Shown piece after piece: positions 46,236-56,138 of a stretch of DNA of 64,000 bases; within the stretch, counting starts at the first letter, position 1; every line of letters begins with the position of its first letter. The position numbers and the translations under genes were made by a program. Where the stretch lies: NCBI GenBank assembly GCA_024610705.1, contig JANDEH010000008.1, forward strand, positions 47,648,990 to 47,712,989, written 5' to 3'. The notes under the pieces are model-generated. The model was not told where the DNA came from. It did not search any database and saw nothing but the letters and a program-made list of their open reading frames with translations. Source of the stretch: Tetragnatha versicolor (Eukaryota > Arthropoda > Arachnida > Araneae > Tetragnathidae).

Positions 46236-46392
46236 TTTAATTAATTTAAAAACATGCAAATTTGTTTCGAGAATACTTAGATCCTCTTCAGCAGAGTAAA
46301 GATGAAAAATACAAGCCCTAGGTAAATATATATATGACGAAGGGGATCCAAGTATCCACGAAGCAAATTTGCATGTTTTTAAATTTATTTTA
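46236..46392. mobile_element. Short foldback (AAAAACATGCAAATTTG arms)
   Basis: TTTAAAAACATGCAAATTTG at about 46246 is inverted at about 46364-46383. GAATACTTAGATCC also pairs with GGATCCAAGTATCC. The loop is about 45 bases and the flanks are AT-rich. Confidence 0.65.
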
Positions 46393-46549
46393 ACTTTTTG
46401 TGCAAATAATCCCCATTGGAAAAATTTTCTGGTGTTTCATAAACCAGTATCAAATTATACTGGATCCAGTATCATTTATACTGAAACCGCATTGTTTTTC
46501 TTAGGTCACGAATAATAAAATTTTAACTTGGTTTGGGACACCTAAATCC

Positions 46550-47122
46550 TAATTTGAGGGGGAGCCCCGGCCTCAATCGGCCCACCCCCTCATACACTCC
46601 TCTGAAAAGCGCTGTAAACATTCCAAACAGCCCCAAAATTTCCAGAAAAACAGAGCAACCACCCCCACCCGATCAATTCATGAGCCCCCTAATTAAGTGG
46701 CATATCCCCCAACCGCCGCAATCCCTGCGCGGCATCACCTGTTGAATCGAACCTCCCCCATAGCCCAGACGACAATTGCATATATATCCCTGGGCCGCAC
46801 GTGCTGGGTGCAGCTGCCCCCGCTTGACACGGGGCCGCGAAAAGGGCAGCCGATGGTCAACGGATTGTCGACGATTTGTCGCAGTTTTTCCCACCCGCCG
46901 TGTTTGAGGGGATGAAGCTCCCCTATTAATGCTCGATTAGGCCAAGTCCATTAAGCTCCATCGTATGGGGTGTGATTCACACGAGGGCGCTTCGGGGAAT
47001 TAATTTTTATTGACTGGTTGTGGTACAGGTCGGGTCGAAGTGTCAAGTGTTGAGGGATATTAATTGAGGTGTTTATGGTGTAAGTATCTGTGAAATATGC
47101 TTTTATAATCCAATGATGTAGC
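46550..47122. other. GC-rich unique-looking island
   Basis: This is clearly richer in G and C than its surroundings (GGCCGCACGTGCTGGGTGC; CACGGGGCCGCGAAAAGG). No repeat or TIR is seen. The frames on both strands (70-73 codons) overlap one another and lack domains, so I do not call a gene. It could be a regulatory or promoter region. Confidence 0.4.
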
Positions 47123-48321
47123 AGGATACCTAGGCTTACCATATTTTCTCGGGTCCAACCCAGGACATAGTTTTAAAATTTCTTAATAGTAAGTGCTATA
47201 TAAAACTACCAAAGATTAAAAACTAAGAAAAAACTATTCAAACTAATAACCCTTAAACAGAAATATCAGATTTTATATTTTCCTTTAACATTACTTTTTT
47301 AAAAATTGTTTGATTTACTTATGGTCTAAGAGCTGGATGCAAGGTTTGGGAATGATAAGGCGCACGAGATATTTCACCTGGAACAGATTCGATTGATGAT
47401 GGGAAAACTTATGTCACCAATGCCAGAAGGCGGACTGGAAGCTTTCAGTTCGAAAGGGGGGGTCGAACATGCAAACAGCGCGCGGTCCCTAGCGACAGAG
47501 ATTTTGAGGAAATCGTTTGAAATTTTGCACAGTTTAAGGAGAGTGTGAATAAAAGATAATGTAGCATTCTCAAAAGTATAAGTTGTGTTTTAAGGGTTGT
47601 AGAAAATAAACGAATTTTCGAATGTTTATATGAATGATCTGTACGGCCGACGAGGTGCAAGGCTGGACATAGGCTTAATGTATTGAAGAATATTAGTAAA
47701 AGTTAGGGTAACACTCCCAGAAGACTAAGTGGAAGACAAAGGGTGGCCAGAAGTCACCAAAGGTGCAGAAAAATCTTAAAACCCGAATCATTCGGAAACT
47801 TCTGGCTGTTTGCATATGTATAGCTAACATATAGAACAAACTATATGCAAACAGCCAGAAGTCTGAGTGGAAGCGTTCGGGAGATATTCAGGCGCGAAGT
47901 ACAAAACCGAATAAAAGCGCGCGGTCCCTTGCGACAGAATTTTTGAGGAAATCGTTTGAAAATTTGCACAATTTAAGGAGAGTGTGAATAAAAGATAATG
48001 CAGCATTCTCAAAAGTATAAGTTGTGTTTTAAGGGTCGTAGAGAACTAAACGAATTTTCGAATGTTTATATGAAAGTTCTCTATTTATTTAAATTTCTAA
48101 AAATTTAAACCTTATCTTTTATCCATAGTAGTGACCAAATAAAAATTTTACGATGCTAATTGAAAGTGATCGTGGGAAATTCGGTTGTAAAGTGATAGAG
48201 CACCATGTCGTCTGACAGCTTTTCTCTTGCAACAATGATTTTAATAATACGCTAAAAACACCGCCAACAATGACTCGCTATAATACACCTTTTATTTAAA
48301 AGTTAAAATCCAAATGCAATC

Positions 48322-49089
48322 TTATTCATCAGCATCTTCCTCACTCTCGTATTCAGACTCCTCTTCAGCTGAAACTGAAATATATTATAGCGAGATGAAA
48401 GAAAGAACATACAATTACTTGATCGAAGAGACAAATTGATATTTACTAGTGATGGGCAAAATCGATAATTTTAGGTATCGAATACTTTGGTATCGAATAC
48501 TTATAGGTATCGAATACATTGGTATCGAATACTTATAGGTATCGAGTACTTTTAGGTATCGAGTACTTTTTTCAATGTCCGGAAATGAACCTGAAGGGAT
48601 AATTTTTTTAGGGCCTATCCATAATCAGACTAATATTCAAAAAACTGAAAGCGATCCATCAAAAAGCCCCGTAGCTACGGGCCTGGAGGTGGATAGAGGC
48701 GAAGGATTTGGCGGGGGAAAAATCTAGCCGCGTCAAATTTCTCTCGCGGATGATAACGACTTGGGTTTGAGCGTTGCAAAATGAAAACGGAAACAGGCTG
48801 CGTTTGATCTACAGTAGGTATTATAAAGATTACTTCATTGAAAAATTTAAAACGAAATATGTCAATAAAGTATCGATACTTTTGTGGGTATCGAATACAC
48901 TCGATACCTATAGGTATCGAGTACTTAAGTATTTGGTATCGATACCTGCCCATCACTAATATTTACCTTCTGATTCTTCCTTATCCAATATAATGTCTTT
49001 AACTGTTTCAGGGAATTGCAGGCCTTCAAACCACATAAAGTCGTACTTATTTTCTGTTAAAGTCCATCCGGAAGTTTCAGGCTTGATGT
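48322..49089 (-). pseudogene. Mirrored 3' end of the nuclease-family gene, split by a hAT MITE
   Basis: The minus strand reads NIKPETSGWTLTENKYDFMW and continues to LDKEESEGKY. It is then interrupted by the hAT element at 48447-48958 and resumes with the intron and the acidic last exon, ending at a TAA (48322-48324). It duplicates 50303-50552 and lacks all upstream exons, so it cannot encode a working protein. Confidence 0.85.
48447..48958. mobile_element. hAT MITE (TAGTGATGGGC ends), exact 8-bp TSD
   Basis: Termini TAGTGATGGGC and GCCCATCACTA are exact, and ATATTTAC is duplicated at 48439-48446 and 48959-48966. The mirror arm at about 50425-50450 preserves the empty site with a single copy. 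Inside are tandem AGGTATCGAATACTT units (six or more at 48475-48575, fewer at the far end). Length 512 bp. Confidence 0.93.
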
Positions 49090-49490
49090 TAACTTCTGTT
49101 GGCAGAAATTTTGAGGAAATCGTTTGAAAATTAGCACAGTTTAAGGAGAGTGTGAATAAAAGATAATGTAGGATTCTCAAAAGTATAAGTTGTAAAAGTA
49201 TAAGAATAAGTTGTAAAAACATGAATTTAAGCATGAAATTTTAAACATAAATGTTAGTTATTTTTAAAAATACTTATACTACAACTTTTAATCGTTGACT
49301 AGTGTTACACGCTTTATGTCTTAATATTATGATATTTGAATTATTTTGAAAATACCGTACCACTGTTAAAATTGACGTTGGGCTCGTTTGAAACATATTT
49401 ATAGGTATGTCTCTTCTCTTTAGGTTTTAACTTGTTCTTAATCCATAATCTATCTCTCTTAATTCTTCAAGGGTCCTATAATTTTTTTTA

Positions 49491-50552
49491 GTCCTTCAAG
49501 GGTCCTTCAAGGAAGCCTTTGTCCTTTTCTTGATCTCTCATTGGAAAAATAACTACATGGCTCCTTTAATTGGGTCTAAAACTATAATCGTGAATTTTCT
49601 TCACTGCTACTCATACAACGTTGACGTGAATGGAAATGTAGTTCGATTGGAGAATCCCAATTTATCTTGTCCTTCTCATGAAGAGGCCGATACTAAAATA
49701 GTATTTCATGCATCCAAAATGCCTTCAAATTCTAATGTTTTGGTAAAATGCTCCGATACTGATATAGTTGTAATTACATTAGGTAATTTCCATAAAATTA
49801 TAGCAAATATATTTATAGAATTTGGAGTTTCGAAAAATCGGCATGTTATAAATGTAAATGCACTCCACGATTTATTAGGATCAGATTTATGTAAAGCATT
49901 ACCAGGATTTCATGCGTTTACCGGTTGCGATTATAACCCTGCATTTTTTCGGAAAGGCAAACAGCGTCCATTTAAAATTCTATCAAAAGAAAAGTTGTTT
50001 CAGAAGGCATTTTCATCCTTGGGAGATACTTTGACTGATATGGACGAAACTTTTGTAAAAATAGAGTCATTTGTTTGCAGTATGTATGGATATGATTTGG
50101 ATAAAAAGGTTGACAAAGTAAGGTTTCAAATGTTTCTAAAAAATTATAAAATTAAAAATACTGATGAAGCTTTCTTTAAAAAATACATTAAAAACTTCGA
50201 CTCATCATGCTTGCCACCTTGCTATACTGAGCTTCTACAGCAAATTAAAAGAGAGCAATATATTGCTCAGTTATGGAGTAATGCCACTTCTTCAACTCCA
50301 GTCAACATCAAGCCTGAAACTTCCGGATGGACTTTAACAGAAAATAAGTACGACTTTATGTGGTTTGAAGGCCTGCAATTCCCTGAAACAGTTAAAGACA
50401 TTATATTGGATAAGGAAGAATCAGAAGGTAAATATCAATTTGTCTCTTCGATCAAGTAATTGTATGTTCTTTCTTTCATCTCGCTATAATATATTTCAGT
50501 TTCAGCTGAAGAGGAGTCTGAATACGAGAGTGAGGAAGATGCTGATGAATAA
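49491..50552 (+). CDS. FEN1/PIN-like nuclease-family protein, 3' exons
   Basis: Exon one runs 49491-50427. It starts after a good acceptor (ATTTTTTTTAG ending 49490) and ends at a GTAAAT donor. The intron 50428-50499 ends in ATATTTCAG. Exon two, 50500-50552, adds VSAEEESEYESEEDADE and TAA, an acidic tail. Three spaced acidic motifs stand out: HEEADT (49677-49694), SDTDIVVI (DTD at 49755-49763) and TGCDY (about 49920-49934). Their order and spacing resemble the EAEA, DxD and GCDY motifs of XPG/FEN1-type nucleases, which bind metal ions and cut DNA flaps. This equivalence is inferred. Upstream exons with the N-terminal motif are not visible, so the gene is probably 5'-truncated. The first ATG in the exon is at 49557. 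An AATAAA follows at 50578. Confidence 0.75.
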
Positions 50553-50577
50553 GATTGCATTTGGATTTTAACTTTTA

Positions 50578-50583
50578 AATAAA
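50578..50583 (+). promoter_or_regulatory. Poly(A) signal of the nuclease-family gene
   Basis: AATAAA lies 25 bases after the stop codon of the acidic exon, a normal distance. The mirror arm keeps the inverse (TTTATT, near 48290). Confidence 0.6.
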
Positions 50584-51791
50584 AGGTGTATTATAGCGAG
50601 TCATTGTTGGCGGTGTTTTTAGCGTATTATTAAAATCATTGTTGCAAGAGAAAAGCTGTCAGACGACATGGTGCTCTATCACTTTACAACCGAATTTCCC
50701 ACGATCACTTTCAATTAGCATCGTAAAATTTTTATTTGGTCACTACTATGGATAAAAGATAAGGTTTAAATTTTTAGAAATTTAAATAAATAGAGAACTT
50801 TCATATAAACATTCGAAAATTCGTTTAGTTCTCTACGACCCTTAAAACACAACTTATACTTTTGAGAATGCTGCATTATCTTTTATTCACACTCTCCTTA
50901 AATTGTGCAAATTTTCAAACGATTTCCTCAAAAATTCTGTCGCAAGGGACCGCGCGCTTTTATTCGGTTTTGTACTTCGCGCCTGAATATCTCCCGAACG
51001 CTTCCACTCAGACTTCTGGCTGTTTGCATATAGTTTGTTCTATATGTTAGCTATACATATGCAAACAGCCAGAAGTTTCCGAATGATTCGGGTTTTAAGA
51101 TTTTTCTGCACCTTTGGTGACTTCTGGCCACCCTTTGTCTTCCACTTAGTCTTCTGGGAGTGTTACCCTAACTTTTACTAATATTCTTCAATACATTAAG
51201 CCTATGTCCAGCCTTGCACCTCGTCGGCCGTACAGATCATTCATATAAACATTCGAAAATTCGTTTATTTTCTACAACCCTTAAAACACAACTTATACTT
51301 TTGAGAATGCTACATTATCTTTTATTCACACTCTCCTTAAACTGTGCAAAATTTCAAACGATTTCCTCAAAATCTCTGTCGCTAGGGACCGCGCGCTGTT
51401 TGCATGTTCGACCCCCCCTTTCGAACTGAAAGCTTCCAGTCCGCCTTCTGGCATTGGTGACATAAGTTTTCCCATCATCAATCGAATCTGTTCCAGGTGA
51501 AATATCTCGTGCGCCTTATCATTCCCAAACCTTGCATCCAGCTCTCAGGCTATTAATTTTTATCACAAAATTAACAGAAAGTAAGTTTTCTCTGATGTAT
51601 AACAGACGTTAGAAAATGTAAAAAAGCGCTATTTTAAACAGCTTAATTGGGACTTTTACATAAAAATGAGTGGGAAATCCTAAATTTATGAAACCCTGGA
51701 CATTTTTCGACCCAGGACATTTCCCCGGACAGCTCTAAAAACCCCGGACTGTCCGGGGTAAACCCGGACGTATGGTAAGCCTAAGGATACC

Positions 51792-52210
51792 TCCTCTGTA
51801 TAATGTTTCTGCTTATTCGACAGTTTTGTCAGTAAAACTGTACTCTTTTTACCCCTTTTGTATAATTTGCTGCGTTTTGTTTGATTAAATGGATATTTTA
51901 TGCTCACCGTTGTGGTTCACTAAATCAATATCCCCATTCCCAATGAGATCTTAACTTCCGAGCCTTACCTAACAACACAAAAGGAGAAGCAACGAACTGG
52001 AGAGCAAGGTTCTTAAAAATATCGGGGTCTCTTTTCTCACTCGTCACTCGTGTAATCTCTCTCCCTCCCTGAGATTCTGCAGGACCCCCTCCGACCTCAC
52101 TTAATTTATGGAAGTCTTATTTGTTTCATTCAGAATAACGGTGACAGTACCAAGATTCATCAATATCTTTATCTTTCCATAATCTTACCAACTATATATA
52201 AAATTAGTTA
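51792..52210. other. Non-coding, nothing recognised
   Basis: No gene, TIR pair or tRNA is seen. Mixed composition with pyrimidine runs near 52030-52080. Confidence 0.4.
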
Positions 52211-52214
52211 ATAC

Positions 52215-52632
52215 CACATGGTGTAATAAGGAAGTTGCATGCGTCAGATTTTCAAAAACAAACTAAGTGTTCCGTATGGTTTTTTGTATGGTAAAATGAA
52301 ATATCTAATCAGTTTTTCAAAAAAATGTACAGGTAATTAAATATTTTAATTTAAAAGTCGAGAAAAAAACACGTGACTGAAAACGTTTATGTTAAAACTA
52401 TAAGATGACGTCAACAATAATACCATCAACTCCATTGCTTTACAACAATGTTTAGTATAAGATGACGTCACATCCAAACTCTTGGCGTTTTCGCGCGCTT
52501 TTAAAAAGGGGATTTTTGTTAATTTTTTTGGCAATCAAAAAATTTCTCGATCGGCCTCAAATTTTGGGTAGTTGCTTATTTTTGCAAGAGGAATCGATTA
52601 AAAAAATAAAAAAAAATCATGCAACTTCCTCA
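52215..52632. mobile_element. Inverted-repeat element (GGAAGTTGCATG ends)
   Basis: AAGGAAGTTGCATGCGTCAG at the left is partly inverted at the right (ATCATGCAACTTCCTCATT). Two AAGATGACGTCA motifs flank a central ACAATGTT palindrome. The right half matches the repeat at 18620-18850. The copy is degenerate. Confidence 0.55.
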
Positions 52633-53343
52633 TTGAATCGTCAGTTTGAAGAAGGGAATAAGTCCTAAAAATGACAAATTGACTTTTTGTGCTCAAAACA
52701 ATCTCCAAGCTTTGCTCTACACATGGGTGAAAACAGGGGGAAAATAACTAACCCCTATAGGGAGATATCGCCCCTTGAAGTTGTGAAATCGATGTCCATT
52801 CATTGTATTTTCAAGTTAATTTGGAGTTAAAGATAATTTGTCTTTCTTTTCCTATTCTTTGAGCTGTCAACTAAGTTAAAATGAAATTTTCTTATAATTT
52901 AAAATTTTTCAAACTTTTTTTATGCAGGGAATGTTTAACTCCATTCATATTCACTCACTCCATTGATACTGCTCTAATAACTCAGTTTCACTATAATTTT
53001 GAATTTTATTTGTCTTATTCCTTTTATTTCACCCTTTTGTGGTGTAAACTAAGGATAAATATAATTTAAATGTGAATTTAAGGGTTTTTCAAGATTTTTT
53101 CATCAGAAAAATTTCATAAGGTTGAAGAAGGGAATAAGTCCATCAACTTATTTTGACTGTAAAATATTTTTGAATATACTTATAATTGTTTTGATGGTTG
53201 CTCTGTTTTCTAAATAGGGTTGTGAACTTCCAGTAAAAATTTGGTGATTATACAATGAAAATTCTATTACTTATACAGTTTTTTCGATTTTCTCAAAACT
53301 TGGTTTTTGGACTTATTCCCTTCTTCCACCTGACGATTCAATT
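52633..53343. mobile_element. Inverted-repeat element (TTGAATCGTCAG ends)
   Basis: TTGAATCGTCAG, then GAAGAAGGGAATAAGTCC at the left is inverted at the right (GGACTTATTCCCTTCTTC, CTGACGATTCAA). A third GAAGAAGGGAATAAGTCC lies at about 53125. Length about 711 bp with no clear protein. The left TIR abuts the preceding element with no visible spacer. Confidence 0.7.
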
Positions 53344-54205
53344 GAAAGCAGATCTCTTTTTAAGTTTTCACACGCTCTCTGAACACAAGAATTTTCCAAA
53401 CAAATAAACATAAATGTCATTAGAAATATTTATGCCAATATATTGAATGAAAATTTTGGAAGTCACAGAAACATGTCTAGAAAATTTTCAAACATTATAC
53501 ACAGGAATCGATATACCTTCTATTACAATCTACATAAAACAATGGTTTTCCTCAGCAAGAAACCATCACAGCTCTTTTCCCTCTTGCCAAACACATTCTC
53601 TGAATTTGAACTCTTTGAAAATGGTGGGAGAACAACACAACTCTTCTCCAACTATTAATGACGAACCCGATTTCATAGTTGAGCAAACCTCTTTTCGAAG
53701 AGGCTCGCAATCAGAGTTTTAACAAATCTCAAGAATTAACTTCTGCCCTCTAGGGGTGGTCTGGAATACTTAATGACCCCGAGTTTTGAGAAGCGCCATC
53801 ATCCCGATGATCCTTCTTAACGAGCGCTCCGGTTCATTTGGGTAAGGATTCCGAAAGTTTGGTTGACCGAGAGTGGCAACAGTTTCCTTGCTTGATGGTT
53901 GAGGAGTTCGAGGACTAATGATCAGGAGAGTTTAAATGAATGTCAACCAACAAATTAAAAGAGTCTCTACTTTGAGACGAAAAGAGCTTACAGCTAAATA
54001 CCTAGTAGTTATGGAACAAGGATAGAAAACTTTTTGTATTACATCAGCATGAAAATCAATTTGTAATTTTTCTGCGCGTTTTTGGAAGTGATTCCTTTCG
54101 TAAAAACCATAAGATTCTTAACTTCTGAATGGTATATTAATATCAGAAATAAGTGAAAAATTATTGTATTCTTTCGAATTACCAAGTTATAGTAGGGGAA
54201 TTACC
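53344..54205. other. Unique-looking non-coding stretch
   Basis: Two overlapping frames (71 and 91 codons, 53443-53722) show no domain. I see no TIR or RNA gene. Confidence 0.4.
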
Positions 54206-54209
54206 TACC

Positions 54210-54439
54210 CAGTTAGTAGGTCCAATTATCCGAACTCCGATTATCCGAAAGTTACATTTTAATTTAAATTTAATTAAAAGTTCTCTTTCTTTAAAAATAC
54301 ATAGTTTTTTCTCCCATTTTTATTAAACATACAGTTACTAATTTAAATAGACCTTTTTCGAAAAAATACAATTATCCAAATTTTCTATCACCCCAATGGC
54401 ATCCAGTCCCAATTGATTCGGATAGTTGGAGTTCTACTG
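54210..54439. mobile_element. pogo/Tigger-like MITE
   Basis: The right end GGATAGTTGGAGTTCTACTG followed by TA is the inverse of a CAGTAGAACTCCAACTATCC terminus. The left end (CAGTTAGTAGGTCCAATTATC) is a diverged match. The CAGTAGAACTC plus ATCCGAA pattern is typical of arthropod pogo/Tigger MITEs (memory). Confidence 0.6.
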
Positions 54440-54869
54440 TATATGAGAAAATAAAGGTGCACGAAAATAAAAGGCGCTGTTCTATGAGGCAGCAGCCCCC
54501 CCCAAGCAGTGGCGTATACATATAATTTTTTTTCGGGAGGGGTCCGAATAGGGGAAATCAAGCTATAACGGCATACTCGGGTAAAATGACTTTTTCGATT
54601 TTCTTGAAATTTAGCAGAAGGGCAGCACGTGTCTGTAGCTTTTTTTCTTCTTTTATTGCATCCAAAATGATACAAACAGACACCATTATTTGAAAAGCAT
54701 TTCTTACCTCGTGGTGAACGAAAATCGAAAATGTAAGTGTCAAAGTTTTTGTCATGCGTTTTTATAATGAGCTCTCTTTTATTCATAGCCATTAATTTAC
54801 CATAACTATGATTGTTGTGTATTTCTTTATATCTTTATTTCTTATATATATGGGATTCTTTATATCCAA

Positions 54870-56138
54870 CTAGCTGATATGCCCGGCCTTGCACGGGTGA
54901 AGATGGAGATTTTTTCTTTACAATTTTTAAATCAATCATTCATTTCTACCTTCCAGGGGGTAGCACTCTCGACAGCACCCCCCCTTGGGGACCCAAAAAG
55001 GTTGTCAAAAGGAGTAAAACCCTACTTTTACTGGTCTAATTTTCCAATTTTTTTTCTGGTGGAGGACCCCCATACCTCCCATTAGTACCACCAGAGGATC
55101 TTCAGTGATAATTTTTAGGAAATCCTCAATATTTTAACATTTTGGGTGAAAAAGTAAAGATAATACTGTTGAAAAGTGCCCCCCTTAGACTCAAAACGTT
55201 TCTAAAAACGCGAGTTTAAACCCTACTTATACACGTCGAATTTCTAATTTTTTCTGGGGGAGGACCCCTATACCCCAATGGGAATCTTGTCTGGAAAAGT
55301 GCCCCCCTCTTGGAGGCGTGCTGGATCTGTGCCTATATTTTGATGAGTGAAAGGTGTCGAATCAAGCATTTTAATTTCTGAACGATTTCTGCATTTACCA
55401 CATGATTCCCATAAAAAACAATAAAATATTAGAAAAATATTCTTCCCAAAATCATATCCTGACGTGGATCATGTGCCATAAAAAAACCAATCAAGATAAA
55501 AAAAACCTTTCCAAAATCACTTAAAATGCTCAATCAGAGCTCTTAATTAATCGTATTTTCATGTTTTTATTACAATATTTCCTCTGGTTTTTAATATTAA
55601 CTCTAGTTTTTGGTCTGTTAACCAACTTTCTTAAAAGCTACAATATGATCATCATTTGATTTTTCATCCTCGTTTCCATGGAGATTATTTTAACAACAAT
55701 GCTATTCTATGAAATTTTTTATTTAAAAATTACTCTCAAATAATAATATTTTGTACTATACTTAATATCATATTTTAAAATTTTAAATTTCATTGAATTA
55801 TGTTTTTAGATTATAGTTATAATTTTTAATTAGACTTATATCTAATTTTTCTTTTAAAAACTTGCTATTTTGCTTTATGTTTTTTTTGTAACAATGGGGT
55901 GAACAGATCTCTTCTGGAGGAGAAATAAAGCTATTTCAGCAAAATGACCATAAAAAGGGTCGAAAGAGGGTCAAGGGGTCATTCTAGAACTTTGAAACAT
56001 AGCCTATGTTTTTTCTGGGATTCTTTTACGTATATATACCAAGTTTGGTGCAGATCGGAAGAAAACTGTGGATTTGTATAGAAGACAAATATACGCAACC
56101 ACACACACACATACACACATTGACTTTTATTATATTAG
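54870..56138 (+). mobile_element. Retroposon-like repeat, copy 1 of a head-to-tail pair
   Basis: It begins CTAGCTGATATGCCCGGCC and ends in an AC-rich run and TTTTATTATATTA. The last ~700 bp match copy 2: TTAACCAACTTTCTTAAAAG, AAAAAGGGTCGAAAGAGGGT, CCAAGTTTGGTGCAGATCGG. Copies of the dispersed GGAGGACCCCC module lie near 55060 and 55260. No reverse transcriptase frame is present. It resembles a SINE or truncated LINE family. Confidence 0.7.

Larger units (their letters stand above)
47500..51390. repeat. Sub-terminal repeat unit, five copies
   Basis: A unit of about 110 bp (GAGGAAATCGTTTGAAA, AAGGAGAGTGTGAATAAAAG, TTCTCAAAAGTATAAGTTGT) occurs at about 47500-47610, 47935-48060 and 49100-49212. 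It occurs inverted at about 50810-50955 and 51235-51390. It lies only inside this palindromic element. Such sub-terminal repeats can be transposase binding sites (inference). Confidence 0.75.
47329..51545. mobile_element. 4.2 kb palindromic element with nuclease-family gene
   Basis: AGAGCTGGATGCAAGGTTTG at 47329 is inverted at the right end (to 51545). The left arm (about 47329-49089) and right arm (about 50303-51545) pair throughout except for a hAT insertion at 48447-48958. Frames of 71 and 62 codons are identical between arms. The right arm contains the 3' end of the gene at 49491-50552; the left arm holds its mirror. The centre holds the rest of the gene. Confidence 0.85.
47131..51783. 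mobile_element. hAT-type element with exact 8-bp TSD, split by a palindrome
   Basis: TAGGCTTACCAT and ATGGTAAGCCTA are exact termini. AGGATACC is duplicated at 47123-47130 and 51784-51791. Only about 200-240 bp at each end belong to the outer element (CGGGTCCAACCCAGGACAT; GGACTGTCCGGGG). The 4.2 kb between is a second, palindromic element (47329-51545). The alternative, that the whole is one composite unit, cannot be excluded because I found no TSD for the inner element. Confidence 0.85.

Noticed and set aside
48475..48575. CRISPR or regulatory operator array of AGGTATCGAATACTT units
   Set aside because: The units have no spacers of constant length and belong to a hAT MITE with exact TSDs.
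49491..50552. hAT transposase, because the locus has hAT-type ends and TSD
   Set aside because: The motifs (HEEADT, DTD, GCD) do not match hAT transposases, and the gene belongs to the inner palindromic element.
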